Source of the DNA: Flavicella sp.
GTDB taxonomy: Bacteria > Bacteroidota > Bacteroidia > Flavobacteriales > Flavobacteriaceae
Assembly (NCBI RefSeq): GCF_029238425.1
Contig: NZ_JAQWGB010000123.1
Coordinates: forward strand, 1 to 55,147
Reading direction: 5' to 3'
Length of the DNA: 55,147 nt
Part shown: piece after piece, positions 8,026-17,295 of the stretch
How the letters are laid out: every line of letters starts with the position of its first letter
Numbering within the stretch: position 1 is the first letter of the stretch
The notes under the pieces: model-generated
What the model saw: the letters and a program-made list of their open reading frames with translations, nothing else
Told to the model about the DNA's origin: nothing
The model's database searches: none
Position numbers and translations under genes: made by a program

Positions 8026-9570
8026 TTACTTTATTTTTTGCAACCACTCAGACATGTTTACTTCTTTATTGATAATTGATTTCAACTCTGAAATCAATAC
8101 TCTTTTTTGTTCCATCGTATCTCTATGACGGATGGTAACAGACTTGTCGTTTAAAGAATCATGATCTACTGTAATACAGAACGGAGTTCCGGCAGCATCT
8201 TGTCTTCTGTATCGTTTACCTACAGCATCTTTTTCATCATAAATTACATTGAAGTCAAATTTCAAATCATTTACAATTTCCTTTGCAATCTCAGGCAATC
8301 CATCTTTTTTAACCAATGGAAAAATAGCCGCTTTTGTAGGAGCTAATACCGCTGGTAATTTCAAAACAGTTCGCGATGTTCCATTTTCTAATTCCTCCTC
8401 TTGTAAAGAATTCGAGAATATTGAAAGGAACAAACGATCCAATCCTACAGAAGTTTCAACTACATATGGCACATAGCTTTCTCCCAATTCTGGATCAAAA
8501 TATTGTAATTTCTTCCCTGAATGCTCTTCATGCGCTTTTAAGTCGAAATCTGTTCTTGAATGAATTCCTTCTAATTCTTTAAAACCAAACGGAAATCTAA
8601 ATTCAATATCTGCGGCAGCATCTGCATAATGCGCTAGTTTATCATGGTCATGGAAACGATAGTTATCTTCTCCTAAACCTAAAGATAAATGCCAGTTCAA
8701 TCGCGTTTCTTTCCAAGTATCATACCACTGTTTTTGCGTCCCAGGACGTACAAAAAATTGCATTTCCATTTGTTCAAATTCACGCATTCTAAAAATAAAC
8801 TGACGTGCAACAATCTCATTACGGAAAGCTTTTCCTGTTTGTGCAATACCAAAAGGAATTTTCATTCTTCCTGTTTTTTGCACATTCAGAAAGTTCACAA
8901 AAATACCTTGAGCTGTTTCTGGGCGTAAATATAGGTCCATCGCAGAATCTGCTGAGGCCCCTAATTTAGTTCCAAACATCAAGTTAAATTGTTTTACTTC
9001 TGTCCAATTTTTAGATCCTGATAAAGGACAAGCAATCCCTAATTCTTCAATAAGAGCTTTGACATCTACCAAATCTTCTTTTTCTAAAGATTTACCCATT
9101 CTGCTTAAAATGGCATTCCCTTTTTCTTTATATCCTAAAACTCTACCATTGGTCGCTAAGAATTCTTCTTTATTAAAAGCTTCTCCAAAACGTTTGGCAG
9201 CTTTTGCTACCTCTTTTTCTATTTTAGCGTCTAACTTACCAACATAGTCTTCTATCAAAACATCGGCACGGTAACGCTTTTTAGAGTCCTTGTTATCAAT
9301 CAAAGGATCATTAAAGGCATCTACATGCCCTGATGCTTTCCAAGTTGTTGGATGCATAAAAATTGCTGAATCTAATCCAACAATATTATCATGCATCTGC
9401 ACCATAGATTTCCACCAATATTCTCTAATATTTTTCTTTAATTCAACACCGTTTTGAGCATAATCATATACTGCGCTCAAACCGTCATATATTTCACTTG
9501 ATTGGAATACATATCCGTATTCCTTTGCGTGTGAAACTACTTTTTTAAATTGATCTTCTTGCTTTGCCAT
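8026..9570 (-). CDS. glyS: Glycyl-tRNA synthetase (alpha2 type)
   Basis: Charges tRNA-Gly with glycine in the cytoplasm. This is the single-chain class II homodimeric form (514 residues), not the alpha-beta tetramer of E. coli. Recognisable stretches are the N-terminal YGYVFQSSEIYDGLSAVYDY, class II motif 2 around FRNEIVARQFIFRMREFEQM, the HSRTDFDLKAHEEHSGK block, and the C-terminal anticodon-binding domain with RRQDAAGTPFCITVDHD. The ATG at 9570 lies only 4 nt after a TATTTTTG promoter box on the minus strand, which fixes the start and suggests a leaderless message. It is divergent from the transglutaminase-like gene. Confidence 0.97.
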   Translation of the reverse strand: MAKQEDQFKKVVSHAKEYGYVFQSSEIYDGLSAVYDYAQNGVELKKNIREYWWKSMVQMHDNIVGLDSAIFMHPTTWKASGHVDAFNDPLIDNKDSKKRYRADVLIEDYVGKLDAKIEKEVAKAAKRFGEAFNKEEFLATNGRVLGYKEKGNAILSRMGKSLEKEDLVDVKALIEELGIACPLSGSKNWTEVKQFNLMFGTKLGASADSAMDLYLRPETAQGIFVNFLNVQKTGRMKIPFGIAQTGKAFRNEIVARQFIFRMREFEQMEMQFFVRPGTQKQWYDTWKETRLNWHLSLGLGEDNYRFHDHDKLAHYADAAADIEFRFPFGFKELEGIHSRTDFDLKAHEEHSGKKLQYFDPELGESYVPYVVETSVGLDRLFLSIFSNSLQEEELENGTSRTVLKLPAVLAPTKAAIFPLVKKDGLPEIAKEIVNDLKFDFNVIYDEKDAVGKRYRRQDAAGTPFCITVDHDSLNDKSVTIRHRDTMEQKRVLISELKSIINKEVNMSEWLQKIK

Positions 9571-9574
9571 GCTG

Positions 9575-9582
9575 CAAAAATA
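9575..9582 (-). promoter_or_regulatory. -7 box of glyS, 4 nt from the start codon
   Basis: TATTTTTG on the minus strand, followed by CAGC and the ATG. No convincing -33 element is present at the expected distance. The arrangement is identical to that of panD. Confidence 0.5.
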
Positions 9583-9608
9583 AGTATTTTAGCATTAAAA
9601 TAATGACT

Positions 9609-12140
9609 ATGAAAAAATATTTATTCCTGCTGTTTTTAATATCAATTTCTACTAAATCAGTTGCTCAAATAAATTTCGGAAAAGCCCCTAAATGGGTAAA
9701 AAAAACAAACAATCAGAAATTCGACTCTCTAGAAAACAGCAAGTTATCTCAAGGAATACATTATCTACTTGTAGACAATCAAGTTAATTTACTTACCCAA
9801 GAAAATTACAGTAAAAATTCCTTCAAAATAATCAACAACTCAGGGATTCAAAATATTTCCACAATTTCCATAAAATATGATCCATCCTATCAAAAATTGT
9901 CAATCCATAAAATTGAAATCATTAGAAATGGAAAAACAGTCAACAAAATAAATGAAAACAATTTTCAATCGTATAAAACAGAGTCAAGTGCAGAAAGCTA
10001 TATCTATGATGGTTCCGTTACAGCAACAACTCATATCGATGATGTTAGAGTAGGTGACATCTTAACCTACAGCTATTCCTTAAAAGGATTTAATCCAATA
10101 TTTAAAAACAATTTTTCGAGTCATTTTTATTTCAGTGACCAAATTCCAATTGCTCTAAACCATTTGAGAATATTAAGTCATGACAAGTTATTTGTAGATT
10201 ATATTAACTGTGATTTTAATGCCAACATAAAAAAAACGAAAACATATTTCGATTACACATGGAGAAAAGAAAACTCAGAGGCACTTGTGCTTGAAAATAA
10301 TATTCCTATTTGGAAATTGGTTAACGAAATTGTCAGTGTTACAACTTTTAAAAATTGGAATGAAACAGCTAAATGGGCTAGCAACATCTTTTTTATCGAT
10401 GAACCATTAAATAAGGAAATCATTGATCTTTCAAATAAAATTAACAGCACTAATTTTGAAGAATCAGAAAAGGTGATGGAGGTTTTAAATTTTGTTCAAG
10501 ATGATATTAGATATCTAGGTTTAGAATCTGGTATAGGAGCGTACAAGCCATTTCACCCTAATAAGGTGATCAATCAAAGGTATGGAGACTGTAAGGACAA
10601 AAGTTTATTAATGGTGTCTATTTTAAGAGAAATGGGCATTAGAGCTTATCCTACTCTAGTCAACACCTATCTAGGTGAATCTATTCATATGATGCTACCA
10701 TCCTCTATAAACTTCAATCACTGTGTCGTAAAGGTTATTGACAAAGACGACCGTGTTCATTGGTTTGACCCCACTATCGCAAACCAATTTGGTACATTCT
10801 ACACTACTTACTTTCCAGATTACAAATATGGTTTAGTGATTGACGATGCTACAACAAAATTAGAAAAAATAAATTTCCATAATTACTCAAGTCTTACCGT
10901 ATATGATGAATTTAGTCTTGAGAAACAATCTGAAGGTACAACATTCACTTCAAAAAAAATATATCAAGGTTCCCTGGCAGATGAACAACGACAAATTTTC
11001 AGTGAAAATAGTATTGTTAATATAAATAAAGCATATTTAGAAGATGTATCAAATCTATATTATAATGTAACCTCTTTAAAAGAAGTTTTTTTTGAAGATG
11101 ATAAAAAAGAAAACACGTTTACTACTTACGAATCTTACAAAATAGATAGTCTGTGGCAACCTTCTGTGGAAGTTAATGATAAACTATTAGCCTCTTTTCA
11201 TCCTAGCTCTATATATGGTAATTTAATATTACCAACTGACAATATTAGAAAAGAACCTTTTTTACTTTTTCATCCAGTAAAAACAGAACATAACATCAAA
11301 ATAAAACTCAATAATGCATGGGATATAACAGATCAGTATTTAAGCATAAATAATAAAAATTTCTTTTATGATTTTATGGCTAAGTATGATTCTGAACTAC
11401 TTGAGGTGGATATTTCTTATCTGTATGAAACTTATTCAGACCATGTGGATCCTAGTGAATATCCAAAATTTGGATCTGACATGAAAAATCTTAAACAAAA
11501 CATAGGATATTCATTAGTCAAAGATAATTCAGCCAAAAGTTCAATTTCAATACCGTTAAACAACAACAACTTATACTATTTCATAAGTATTGGAATATTT
11601 TTATGGGCATTCGTTATTTTAATTTGGTTAAGCTTAAAAGTTATCAAATATGATCCCAAACCGACAATCTTATCATACTATTCAGAAAATCAAAATTTCG
11701 ATATTTGGCTTGTTAGTATAATTGCCTTTTTAATTATTTCTGTTCTTGTATCATTTATCGTTAATATCGAAGTGCTAGCAAGTAACTGGGTTAACCTATT
11801 ACTTTCTAACAACAAATCTAGTGGACTTCTATTATTTTATAAAGGGATATTTTCCTTAGCTCATATAACTTTTACTTCCTTGTCTATTTTATTATTCTTC
11901 AAAAAAAGAAGTAGTTTCCCTAGGGTAATTTCGATTGTTCTAATCGCTGAATTAACACTTGCATTAATTGAATATTTGGTATCTTTATTTACTAACCCTA
12001 TCATCTACGGTTCGGATAACAGACACCTTATCCCTCTATTGATTTTTATAAAAACTGTAGCAATAGTGCTTTACTTAAATATGAATGATAGACCAAAAGA
12101 AATTTTCATAAAAAGCTTAAACCACGATCAAAAATCTTAG
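9609..12140 (+). CDS. Membrane protein with DUF3857 and transglutaminase-like domains
   Basis: An 843-residue envelope protein. It starts with a signal peptide (MKKYLFLLFLISISTKSVAQ), then a DUF3857-like beta domain (about 40-240) and a transglutaminase-like cysteine-protease fold. The catalytic triad is visible as Cys in RYGDCKDKSLL, His in NFNHCVVKV and Asp in HWFDPTIA. The last 180 residues carry about five hydrophobic helices, so the catalytic domain probably faces the periplasm while the C-terminus spans a membrane. The substrate is unknown; relatives are thought to cut or cross-link peptides. I chose the ATG at 9609, although 9603 is also possible; a longer TTG start at 9564 would run into glyS. 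Confidence 0.85.
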   Translation: MKKYLFLLFLISISTKSVAQINFGKAPKWVKKTNNQKFDSLENSKLSQGIHYLLVDNQVNLLTQENYSKNSFKIINNSGIQNISTISIKYDPSYQKLSIHKIEIIRNGKTVNKINENNFQSYKTESSAESYIYDGSVTATTHIDDVRVGDILTYSYSLKGFNPIFKNNFSSHFYFSDQIPIALNHLRILSHDKLFVDYINCDFNANIKKTKTYFDYTWRKENSEALVLENNIPIWKLVNEIVSVTTFKNWNETAKWASNIFFIDEPLNKEIIDLSNKINSTNFEESEKVMEVLNFVQDDIRYLGLESGIGAYKPFHPNKVINQRYGDCKDKSLLMVSILREMGIRAYPTLVNTYLGESIHMMLPSSINFNHCVVKVIDKDDRVHWFDPTIANQFGTFYTTYFPDYKYGLVIDDATTKLEKINFHNYSSLTVYDEFSLEKQSEGTTFTSKKIYQGSLADEQRQIFSENSIVNINKAYLEDVSNLYYNVTSLKEVFFEDDKKENTFTTYESYKIDSLWQPSVEVNDKLLASFHPSSIYGNLILPTDNIRKEPFLLFHPVKTEHNIKIKLNNAWDITDQYLSINNKNFFYDFMAKYDSELLEVDISYLYETYSDHVDPSEYPKFGSDMKNLKQNIGYSLVKDNSAKSSISIPLNNNNLYYFISIGIFLWAFVILIWLSLKVIKYDPKPTILSYYSENQNFDIWLVSIIAFLIISVLVSFIVNIEVLASNWVNLLLSNNKSSGLLLFYKGIFSLAHITFTSLSILLFFKKRSSFPRVISIVLIAELTLALIEYLVSLFTNPIIYGSDNRHLIPLLIFIKTVAIVLYLNMNDRPKEIFIKSLNHDQKS

Positions 12141-12144
12141 AAAA

Positions 12145-12172
12145 AAAAGAGCGAGGTTCCCCTCGCTCTTTT
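12145..12172. terminator. Bidirectional terminator
   Basis: Perfect 12-bp inverted repeat 12145-12156 / 12161-12172 with a GC-rich core (GAGCGAGG), TTCC loop and A/T flanks. It sits between convergent genes and works on both strands. Confidence 0.9.
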
Positions 12173-12209
12173 CCTAATTTCTTTACAGAAATATACAATT
12201 TTATAACGT

Positions 12210-13085
12210 TTACTTTAAAGCAATTTTAGACTCTCCAATAGTCTTTCCATCTAAAATAGCTGAAACTGTATATACTCCTTTTTTGTTCTCTTTTCTTACT
12301 AAATCTGTAATTACAATTACATCTGTAGCAATATTTTGGTAATCTATAGTTGTTGTATCAGAATAGTAAACTTCTTCTTCTGCTATTTCAACTTTTCCTT
12401 TTGGCGCTACAACTTCTCCTTCTGGACCTGTAATAACAATATAAGCAACTTTATCACCACCTTCAGCAATTACATTTTCTCCAATCTTAAATGAAACTCT
12501 AAAAGCATCTGTATATTTTGCTTTGCTAGTAGCTTTTAATGATCCTGAAGATCTTTTCTTCATAGAAGCAACCGTCAATCCATCTACAGTTAATTCAGAT
12601 GCAACTGCAACTTTCCCTGCAAGCTCTTCATTTTTAGCTGCCAATTCAGCACCTTCTGCTTCTTTCGTTTCAATAATTGCTTTTGCAGCAACTACTTCTT
12701 CGTTTAATTTTTCATTTTGAGCAGTTAAATCCTCCACTTGAGTAAACAATTCTTTATTTTTCTTTTGTAAAGAATAAACTCTGTTTTTGTATCTCTTGAT
12801 TGTAGAATAACTCGCTTTCTTTTCAGACTCTAATGAATCTCTATAAGTAACGATATCTTCTCTCGCAGCAGATAACTTAGCACTCATAGTTGTATTTTCA
12901 GCTATTTTAGCATCATACTTTACAACTAAATCATCTAATTCCGCTTTGATTTCTGCTTTTTCAGCTTCTAGCTCTGCTTGTAAAGCAGCATGCTCAGAAT
13001 TTGAATAGAAAGCAAATACTACTGCAACTAATAATAATACCCCTAATACTATTGTTGTCAACTTACTTGGCTGTTTATTTTCCAT
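12210..13085 (-). CDS. Coiled-coil membrane-anchored protein of unknown function
   Basis: A 291-residue protein with a short cytoplasmic N-terminus, one membrane helix at about 11-27 (IVLGVLLLVAVVFAFY), a long heptad-rich coiled coil (about 30-165, rich in Ala, Glu and Lys), and a C-terminal globular part (about 185-291) of beta character ending in a pattern like GVYTVSAILDGKTIGESKIAL. There is no enzymatic motif. The layout suggests an elongated periplasmic or structural protein; homologues are, as far as I recall, hypothetical proteins of flavobacteria. It is monocistronic with its own -7 box and a shared terminator. Confidence 0.75.
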   Translation of the reverse strand: MENKQPSKLTTIVLGVLLLVAVVFAFYSNSEHAALQAELEAEKAEIKAELDDLVVKYDAKIAENTTMSAKLSAAREDIVTYRDSLESEKKASYSTIKRYKNRVYSLQKKNKELFTQVEDLTAQNEKLNEEVVAAKAIIETKEAEGAELAAKNEELAGKVAVASELTVDGLTVASMKKRSSGSLKATSKAKYTDAFRVSFKIGENVIAEGGDKVAYIVITGPEGEVVAPKGKVEIAEEEVYYSDTTTIDYQNIATDVIVITDLVRKENKKGVYTVSAILDGKTIGESKIALK

Positions 13086-13115
13086 CTTTTATTTTTCGGT
13101 TAATTTTTAAGCAGC

Positions 13116-13123
13116 CAAATTTA
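13116..13123 (-). promoter_or_regulatory. -7 box of the coiled-coil membrane protein gene
   Basis: TAAATTTG on the minus strand, 30 nt before the ATG at 13085. No clear -33 element. Confidence 0.45.
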
Positions 13124-13219
13124 GCATTAAAAAATTAGAATAACCACTTTACACCCCATAATTACAGATAAATCTATCTCTTATCAACTAGAATTTATAT
13201 CTTTAAGTAAAAAGCAACT

Positions 13220-13918
13220 ATGATTTTAGAGCATTTAAGTAATATTCTAGAGCTATTTTACCCTAACGATTGTATTGGTTGCACTAGAAGTCTTTCAAAA
13301 AACGACAACATTCTTTGTACTCACTGTTTTCATGATCTTCCATATGCATATTACACCCAACAGGAGAACAATCCGCTTGACCAATTGTTTTTTGGAAAAA
13401 TCCCGCTCGAATTTGCAACCTCCTTGCTGATCTTTCAACCCAAAGGTATCGTTCAAAATTTAATTCATGAATTGAAATACAATAACAATCAAAAAATAGG
13501 AGCTTTGTTGGGCACCCTTCTTAGTCAGGAAATCCTCTCTGTCAAAAACCTAAAACCGATTGATTATATAATCCCTGTTCCGCTGCACAAAAACAAACTT
13601 AAATCAAGAGGCTACAACCAACTTACCAGCATTGGTAACAATCTTTCCAAACATTTGAAAGCCCCCATGTTAGAAAATATTTTGACTAAGGTTAATGCTA
13701 GTGAAACCCAAACTAAAAAAAACAAACTCGCACGATGGGAAAACGCGAAACACAATTTTCAAATTCAAAAAAACGATTCTCTCAAGGGCAAACATGTTTT
13801 ATTATTTGATGATGTGATTACCACTGGAGCTACCATAGAAAGTTGTGCAATAGAACTACTGAAAACTCAAAATATTACCTTAAGTATTGCTTCTATTGCG
13901 CACACAATCAACTTTTAA
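13220..13918 (+). CDS. ComF-family phosphoribosyltransferase-like protein
   Basis: A 232-residue protein of the ComF/GntX family, which in naturally competent bacteria is needed for DNA uptake. The N-terminus has a four-cysteine zinc knuckle (Cys 18, 21, 33 and 36). The C-terminal half is a phosphoribosyltransferase fold with the PRPP-binding pattern VLLFDDVITTGATIESC (about 193-209). The IIPVPLHKNKLKSRGYNQ block is the second family signature. It acts in the cytoplasm. A weak -7-like TATCTTTA lies at 13198-13205. It is followed after 66 bp by the Ig-like lipoprotein gene. Confidence 0.88.
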   Translation: MILEHLSNILELFYPNDCIGCTRSLSKNDNILCTHCFHDLPYAYYTQQENNPLDQLFFGKIPLEFATSLLIFQPKGIVQNLIHELKYNNNQKIGALLGTLLSQEILSVKNLKPIDYIIPVPLHKNKLKSRGYNQLTSIGNNLSKHLKAPMLENILTKVNASETQTKKNKLARWENAKHNFQIQKNDSLKGKHVLLFDDVITTGATIESCAIELLKTQNITLSIASIAHTINF

Positions 13919-13984
13919 ATTTTAATTAAAAAATTCCCTAAATAAATTGTTACTTTGTAGCTTATAATTTAATTTTTTTCGACT

Positions 13985-15598
13985 GTGAAAAAACTGTTTA
14001 TTCTAAGTATATTTTCTCTGCTAATTATTGCTATAACCACAAGTTGCGCTAGAAAAGGAAGTCCTACTGGTGGACCTAAAGATAGTATTGCTCCTGTCAT
14101 GGTAACTGCAACACCAGAACACGAAGCGATCAACTTCAACTCAAAAAAAATTAAATTACAGTTTGATGAATACGTGAAATTTAAGGATCTAAACAAACAA
14201 CTTATTGTATCCCCACCTTTAAAGCATCAATCAGATATCACTCCTGTTGGAACAGCCAGTAAAAAAATAACTATTAAAATCAACGATACTCTAAAAGAGA
14301 ACACCACGTATTCTTTCAACTTTGGAAACAGTATTGTTGACAATAACGAAGGAAATCCTTTAGGAAGTTTCAAATATGTTTTCTCTACGGGAAGTTATGT
14401 AGATTCTCTAGAAATTTATGGTCTTGTTAAGGATTCCTATGAAAGGGTGTTTGATACTGAAATCTCTGTGTTATTATTTGAGGTGACAGAAGATTACAAT
14501 GACTCTATTATTTACAAAGAGAAACCTAGTTATATGACCAACACTTTGGATTCTATTGTATTTGACATCACAAATATAAAGGAAGGCACCTACCAATTAG
14601 TTGCTCTAAAAGATTATAATAACAATTATCAATTTGACCCTAGGGACGATAAAATTGCTTTTTCGGAGAATTACATCAACATTCCGACAGATTCTTTTTT
14701 CACCTTGAATTTATTCAAAGAGGCACCAGCGTTTAAATTGAAACGACCTTTAGAAAAACGTGTTGGAAAAATAATCTTTGGCTATGAAGGTGAAAGAAAA
14801 GGACTTGACATCAAACTCCTAACCGAAACCCCAGAGAACTTCAAAAGCTTTATTGCTAAAGAAAAAGACAAAGACACTTTGAATTTTTGGTTTACTCCGT
14901 TTGAAGCAGATTCACTACAATTCTTAGTTAGAAAAGACACTCTTGAAAAGAAATACACGGTAAAACTAAGAACAAAAAAATTAGATTCTTTAGATATTTC
15001 AGCACCAATAAACGGAAGTTTACATCCAAAAGACACTTTTTACTTAGAGTCAAACTTTCCTTTTGCCTCAGTGGATCCGGAAAATATTTATGTGACTGAT
15101 CAAGATACCTTGGCCGTTACATTCCAACCGAGTTTCAATAAAGAAAAATCGAAGTTATATATTGATTTTGAAAGAATTAGAAATGGAAGTTATCAGATAG
15201 ACATTTTACCAAATGCTTTTCAGAGTTTTCATGGAAAAACAAATGATACGCTTCAATACATCTTAAAAACTCAAGATATTGAAGCTTTTGCTATTCTAGA
15301 ATTAAACATAAAGAACCCAAACAACAAAAATTTAATTGTTGAATTATTATCTGGTAAAGACGATTTTGTGGTTGAAAAAAGAATTACTTCAAAAAGTGAA
15401 AACTATGAGTTTGCCGACTTAAAACCTGCTACATACCTTGTTAGAATTATTTTTGATGATAATAAAAACAAAATATGGGACACAGGGAATTTCCTAAATA
15501 AAATCCAACCTGAAAAGGTGTATTATTTTGAAACCGAACTAAAGCTAAAAGCCAACTGGACGGTTAACGAAACAATTGATATAGAAAGTATTCCTTAG
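13985..15598 (+). CDS. Lipoprotein with bacterial Ig-like (SbsA/Big_5-type) domain
   Basis: A 537-residue lipoprotein. Its GTG start gives a signal peptide with lipobox at ITTSC (Cys 21 or so), followed by RKGSPTGGPKDSIAP, a motif I know from a Bacteroidetes Ig-like lipoprotein family. The next 100 residues (TPEHEAINFNSKKIKLQFDEYV ...) form the Ig-like SbsA domain. The rest is beta-rich, with later repeats resembling prealbumin-like folds (TYQLVALKDYNNNYQFDPRDD and TYLVRIIFDDNKNKIWD). The residues after Cys are not acidic, so no surface-export signal is evident; it is probably periplasm-facing in the outer membrane. Its stop overlaps the DinB gene stop by 4 bases. Confidence 0.85.
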   Translation: MKKLFILSIFSLLIIAITTSCARKGSPTGGPKDSIAPVMVTATPEHEAINFNSKKIKLQFDEYVKFKDLNKQLIVSPPLKHQSDITPVGTASKKITIKINDTLKENTTYSFNFGNSIVDNNEGNPLGSFKYVFSTGSYVDSLEIYGLVKDSYERVFDTEISVLLFEVTEDYNDSIIYKEKPSYMTNTLDSIVFDITNIKEGTYQLVALKDYNNNYQFDPRDDKIAFSENYINIPTDSFFTLNLFKEAPAFKLKRPLEKRVGKIIFGYEGERKGLDIKLLTETPENFKSFIAKEKDKDTLNFWFTPFEADSLQFLVRKDTLEKKYTVKLRTKKLDSLDISAPINGSLHPKDTFYLESNFPFASVDPENIYVTDQDTLAVTFQPSFNKEKSKLYIDFERIRNGSYQIDILPNAFQSFHGKTNDTLQYILKTQDIEAFAILELNIKNPNNKNLIVELLSGKDDFVVEKRITSKSENYEFADLKPATYLVRIIFDDNKNKIWDTGNFLNKIQPEKVYYFETELKLKANWTVNETIDIESIP

Positions 15599-16050
15599 AC
15601 TAATTTTCGAAGTCCTAAAACCGCTCCTAAATGAATTCCTTCATGGAATAAATTAAATGTTGCTGCTGATTTTATATCTTCTAAGGTAACATTCACACTA
15701 GTTGTATATGCAGAATATTCTTGAAAAATTCTTTTCTTATAATCTTCTTCAAACTTTAATGGCAATGAAATAAATAAAGATTTTATTTCATCAAATTCTT
15801 CTTTTGTGACCACTTTAGTAGGCGCCGTTCCTTTTCGGTACAATTCAATCATTTCATCAGAAACCAAACAAGGCAAACCAGAAAGCTTATAGCACAACAA
15901 TTGCTGCGTAACTACCAAGTGAGCAATATTCCATACTATATTATTATTAGATCCTTCAGGGGTTTTATTCAATTGCTCCATAGAAAGTCCATCTATCAAT
16001 TTCAACATCAAAACTCTCCCTTTGCTCAAACTATCAAAAATATGCTCCAT
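15595..16050 (-). CDS. DinB-family four-helix-bundle protein
   Basis: A 151-residue DinB/YfiT-like protein. The three metal-binding histidines of the family are visible: His 44 in NIAHLVV, and His 136 and His 140 in LFHEGIHLGAVLGL. Members are metal-dependent thiol transferases or hydrolases of varied substrates, so the reaction here is unknown. The length is normal. It overlaps tail-to-tail with the Ig-like lipoprotein and is divergent from the ArsC-like gene. Confidence 0.85.
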   Translation of the reverse strand: MEHIFDSLSKGRVLMLKLIDGLSMEQLNKTPEGSNNNIVWNIAHLVVTQQLLCYKLSGLPCLVSDEMIELYRKGTAPTKVVTKEEFDEIKSLFISLPLKFEEDYKKRIFQEYSAYTTSVNVTLEDIKSAATFNLFHEGIHLGAVLGLRKLV

Positions 16051-16116
16051 AATATCAACTATAATTTTATTAAAAAAATTTTGCTAAAAGTAGCTAATTT
16101 TAGTTTCAAAACATAT

Positions 16117-16124
16117 TATTTTTG
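16117..16124 (+). promoter_or_regulatory. -7 box of the ArsC-like gene
   Basis: TATTTTTG 34 nt upstream of the ATG at 16159. No convincing -33 element. Confidence 0.4.
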
Positions 16125-16158
16125 ACGGAATCAAAAGTCATGATATCAAATACGAAAG

Positions 16159-16506
16159 ATGAAAAAAATATACTATTTAAAAACCTGTGATACTTGTAAA
16201 AGAATTTTAAAGGAATTGAATCTTGAAGGAGTTACCCTGCAAGAAATAAAAACCGAAAGTATCACTGCGTCACAATTAGAAGAAATGTATGCCTTAAGCG
16301 GTAGCTACGAAGATTTATTCAGTAAAAGAGCTCAACTATACAAATCGAGAGGATTAAAAGATCAGCAACTTACCGAAGAAGATTTCAAAAATTTAATTTT
16401 AGAAACTTATACCTTTTTGAAAAGACCGGTAGCCATTATCAATGATGAAATATTTATTGGAAACAGTAAAAAAAATATAGAAGCTCTTACTGAGGCTTTG
16501 CACTAA
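16159..16506 (+). CDS. ArsC/Spx-family thioredoxin-fold protein
   Basis: A 115-residue protein of the arsenate reductase (ArsC)/Spx/YffB family. It has a C-D-T-C motif at 10-13 at the start of the first helix, the central SKRAQLYKSRGL segment, and the conserved cis-proline region LKRPVAIINDEIFIGN. A CxxC pair is more typical of Spx-like or glutaredoxin-like members than of plasmid ArsC, so arsenate reduction is not assured. No arsenic-resistance genes are nearby. It is monocistronic, followed by a REP-like pair and a bidirectional terminator. Confidence 0.85.
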   Translation: MKKIYYLKTCDTCKRILKELNLEGVTLQEIKTESITASQLEEMYALSGSYEDLFSKRAQLYKSRGLKDQQLTEEDFKNLILETYTFLKRPVAIINDEIFIGNSKKNIEALTEALH

Positions 16507-16527
16507 GGAAGTTACATTAGGTACCCG

Positions 16528-16604
16528 TTCGACAAGCTCAGGGCACAATATTCTCTAGCCTTCAACAATCAGGAATCCAAGAACCGGAGGCTGAGCCTGT
16601 CGAA
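16528..16604. repeat. REP-like inverted pair
   Basis: TTCGACAAGCTCAG at 16528-16541 and CTGAGCCTGTCGAA at 16591-16604 are inverted copies with one mismatch, 49 bp apart. I recognise this sequence as a common intergenic repeat of REP type in many bacterial genomes. It fills the gap between the ArsC-like gene and the terminator. Confidence 0.7.
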
Positions 16605-16632
16605 GTCTCAACCCTTGATAAATTTATTGTAT

Positions 16633-16666
16633 AAAAAAAGTGAGAGGAAAACCTCTCACTTTTTTT
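16633..16666. terminator. Bidirectional terminator
   Basis: Perfect 15-bp inverted repeat 16633-16647 / 16652-16666 with AAAA loop, A-run then T-run. It serves the ArsC-like gene (+) and the DUF4254 gene (-). Confidence 0.9.
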
Positions 16667-16669
16667 ATT

Positions 16670-17272
16670 TTATTTCTTTGCTCTTAGCATTGGGTTCAGT
16701 TCATCATCGTTATACATCTTCATTTGTTTGTATACTTTCATGTACTTATCTCCGCTTTCAATATCATTAATTAAATCATCAATCGCAGTTGACAAATCAA
16801 TTCGCTGCTCTAACAAAATATTTAATTTAGCTTGACAGGCTGTTTTGTGTTCTTCAGAAGCACTTTCTCTAGTTGCTTCCTCTCTCATATGATAAATTTT
16901 CAATGCCAAAATTGATAACCTATCGATAGCCCAAGCCGGACTTTCTGAATTGATAGTTGCCGATTGCTTTTCAACAACATTCTCGTATTTCTTCAAAAAA
17001 TAGCTGTCAATATATTCCACCATATCCGTTCTATCTTGGTTAGAAGCGTCAATTTTTCTTTTCAACTCCAAAGCCTCAACAGGATTGATATCTGGTAACC
17101 TAATAATATCTTCAAAATGCCATTGAACTGTATCAATCCAACATTTTCTGTATAACAAATGTTCCAATGTAGCTGAATCATACATATTTTCAAAAGGTTG
17201 GTCTACTGAATCAACCACATGATATGTTCCTATTACACTGTCAAAAATTTTATTGTAATCCGATGCCTTCAT
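16670..17272 (-). CDS. DUF4254-family protein
   Basis: A 200-residue, mainly helical cytoplasmic protein without signal peptide. The features WHFEDIIR ... INPVEALELKRKIDASNQDRTDMVEYIDSYF, SPAWAIDRLSILALKIYHM and LLEQRIDLSTAIDDLI match the Bacteroidetes DUF4254 family as I remember it. Function unknown; relatives elsewhere often sit beside glycosyltransferases, but here the only partner is the upstream acidic protein, 23 nt away. The stop codon abuts the terminator. Confidence 0.82.
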   Translation of the reverse strand: MKASDYNKIFDSVIGTYHVVDSVDQPFENMYDSATLEHLLYRKCWIDTVQWHFEDIIRLPDINPVEALELKRKIDASNQDRTDMVEYIDSYFLKKYENVVEKQSATINSESPAWAIDRLSILALKIYHMREEATRESASEEHKTACQAKLNILLEQRIDLSTAIDDLINDIESGDKYMKVYKQMKMYNDDELNPMLRAKK

Positions 17273-17295
17273 CTATTCTTTCTTATTATTTAATA

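Noticed and set aside
9564-9608. Longer TTG start for the transglutaminase-like gene, overlapping glyS
   Set aside because: It would insert 15 residues before a good signal peptide and overlap the divergent glyS start.
16507-16632. REP-like pair considered as an insertion sequence end
   Set aside because: No transposase or target duplication; only 14-bp arms in an intergenic gap.
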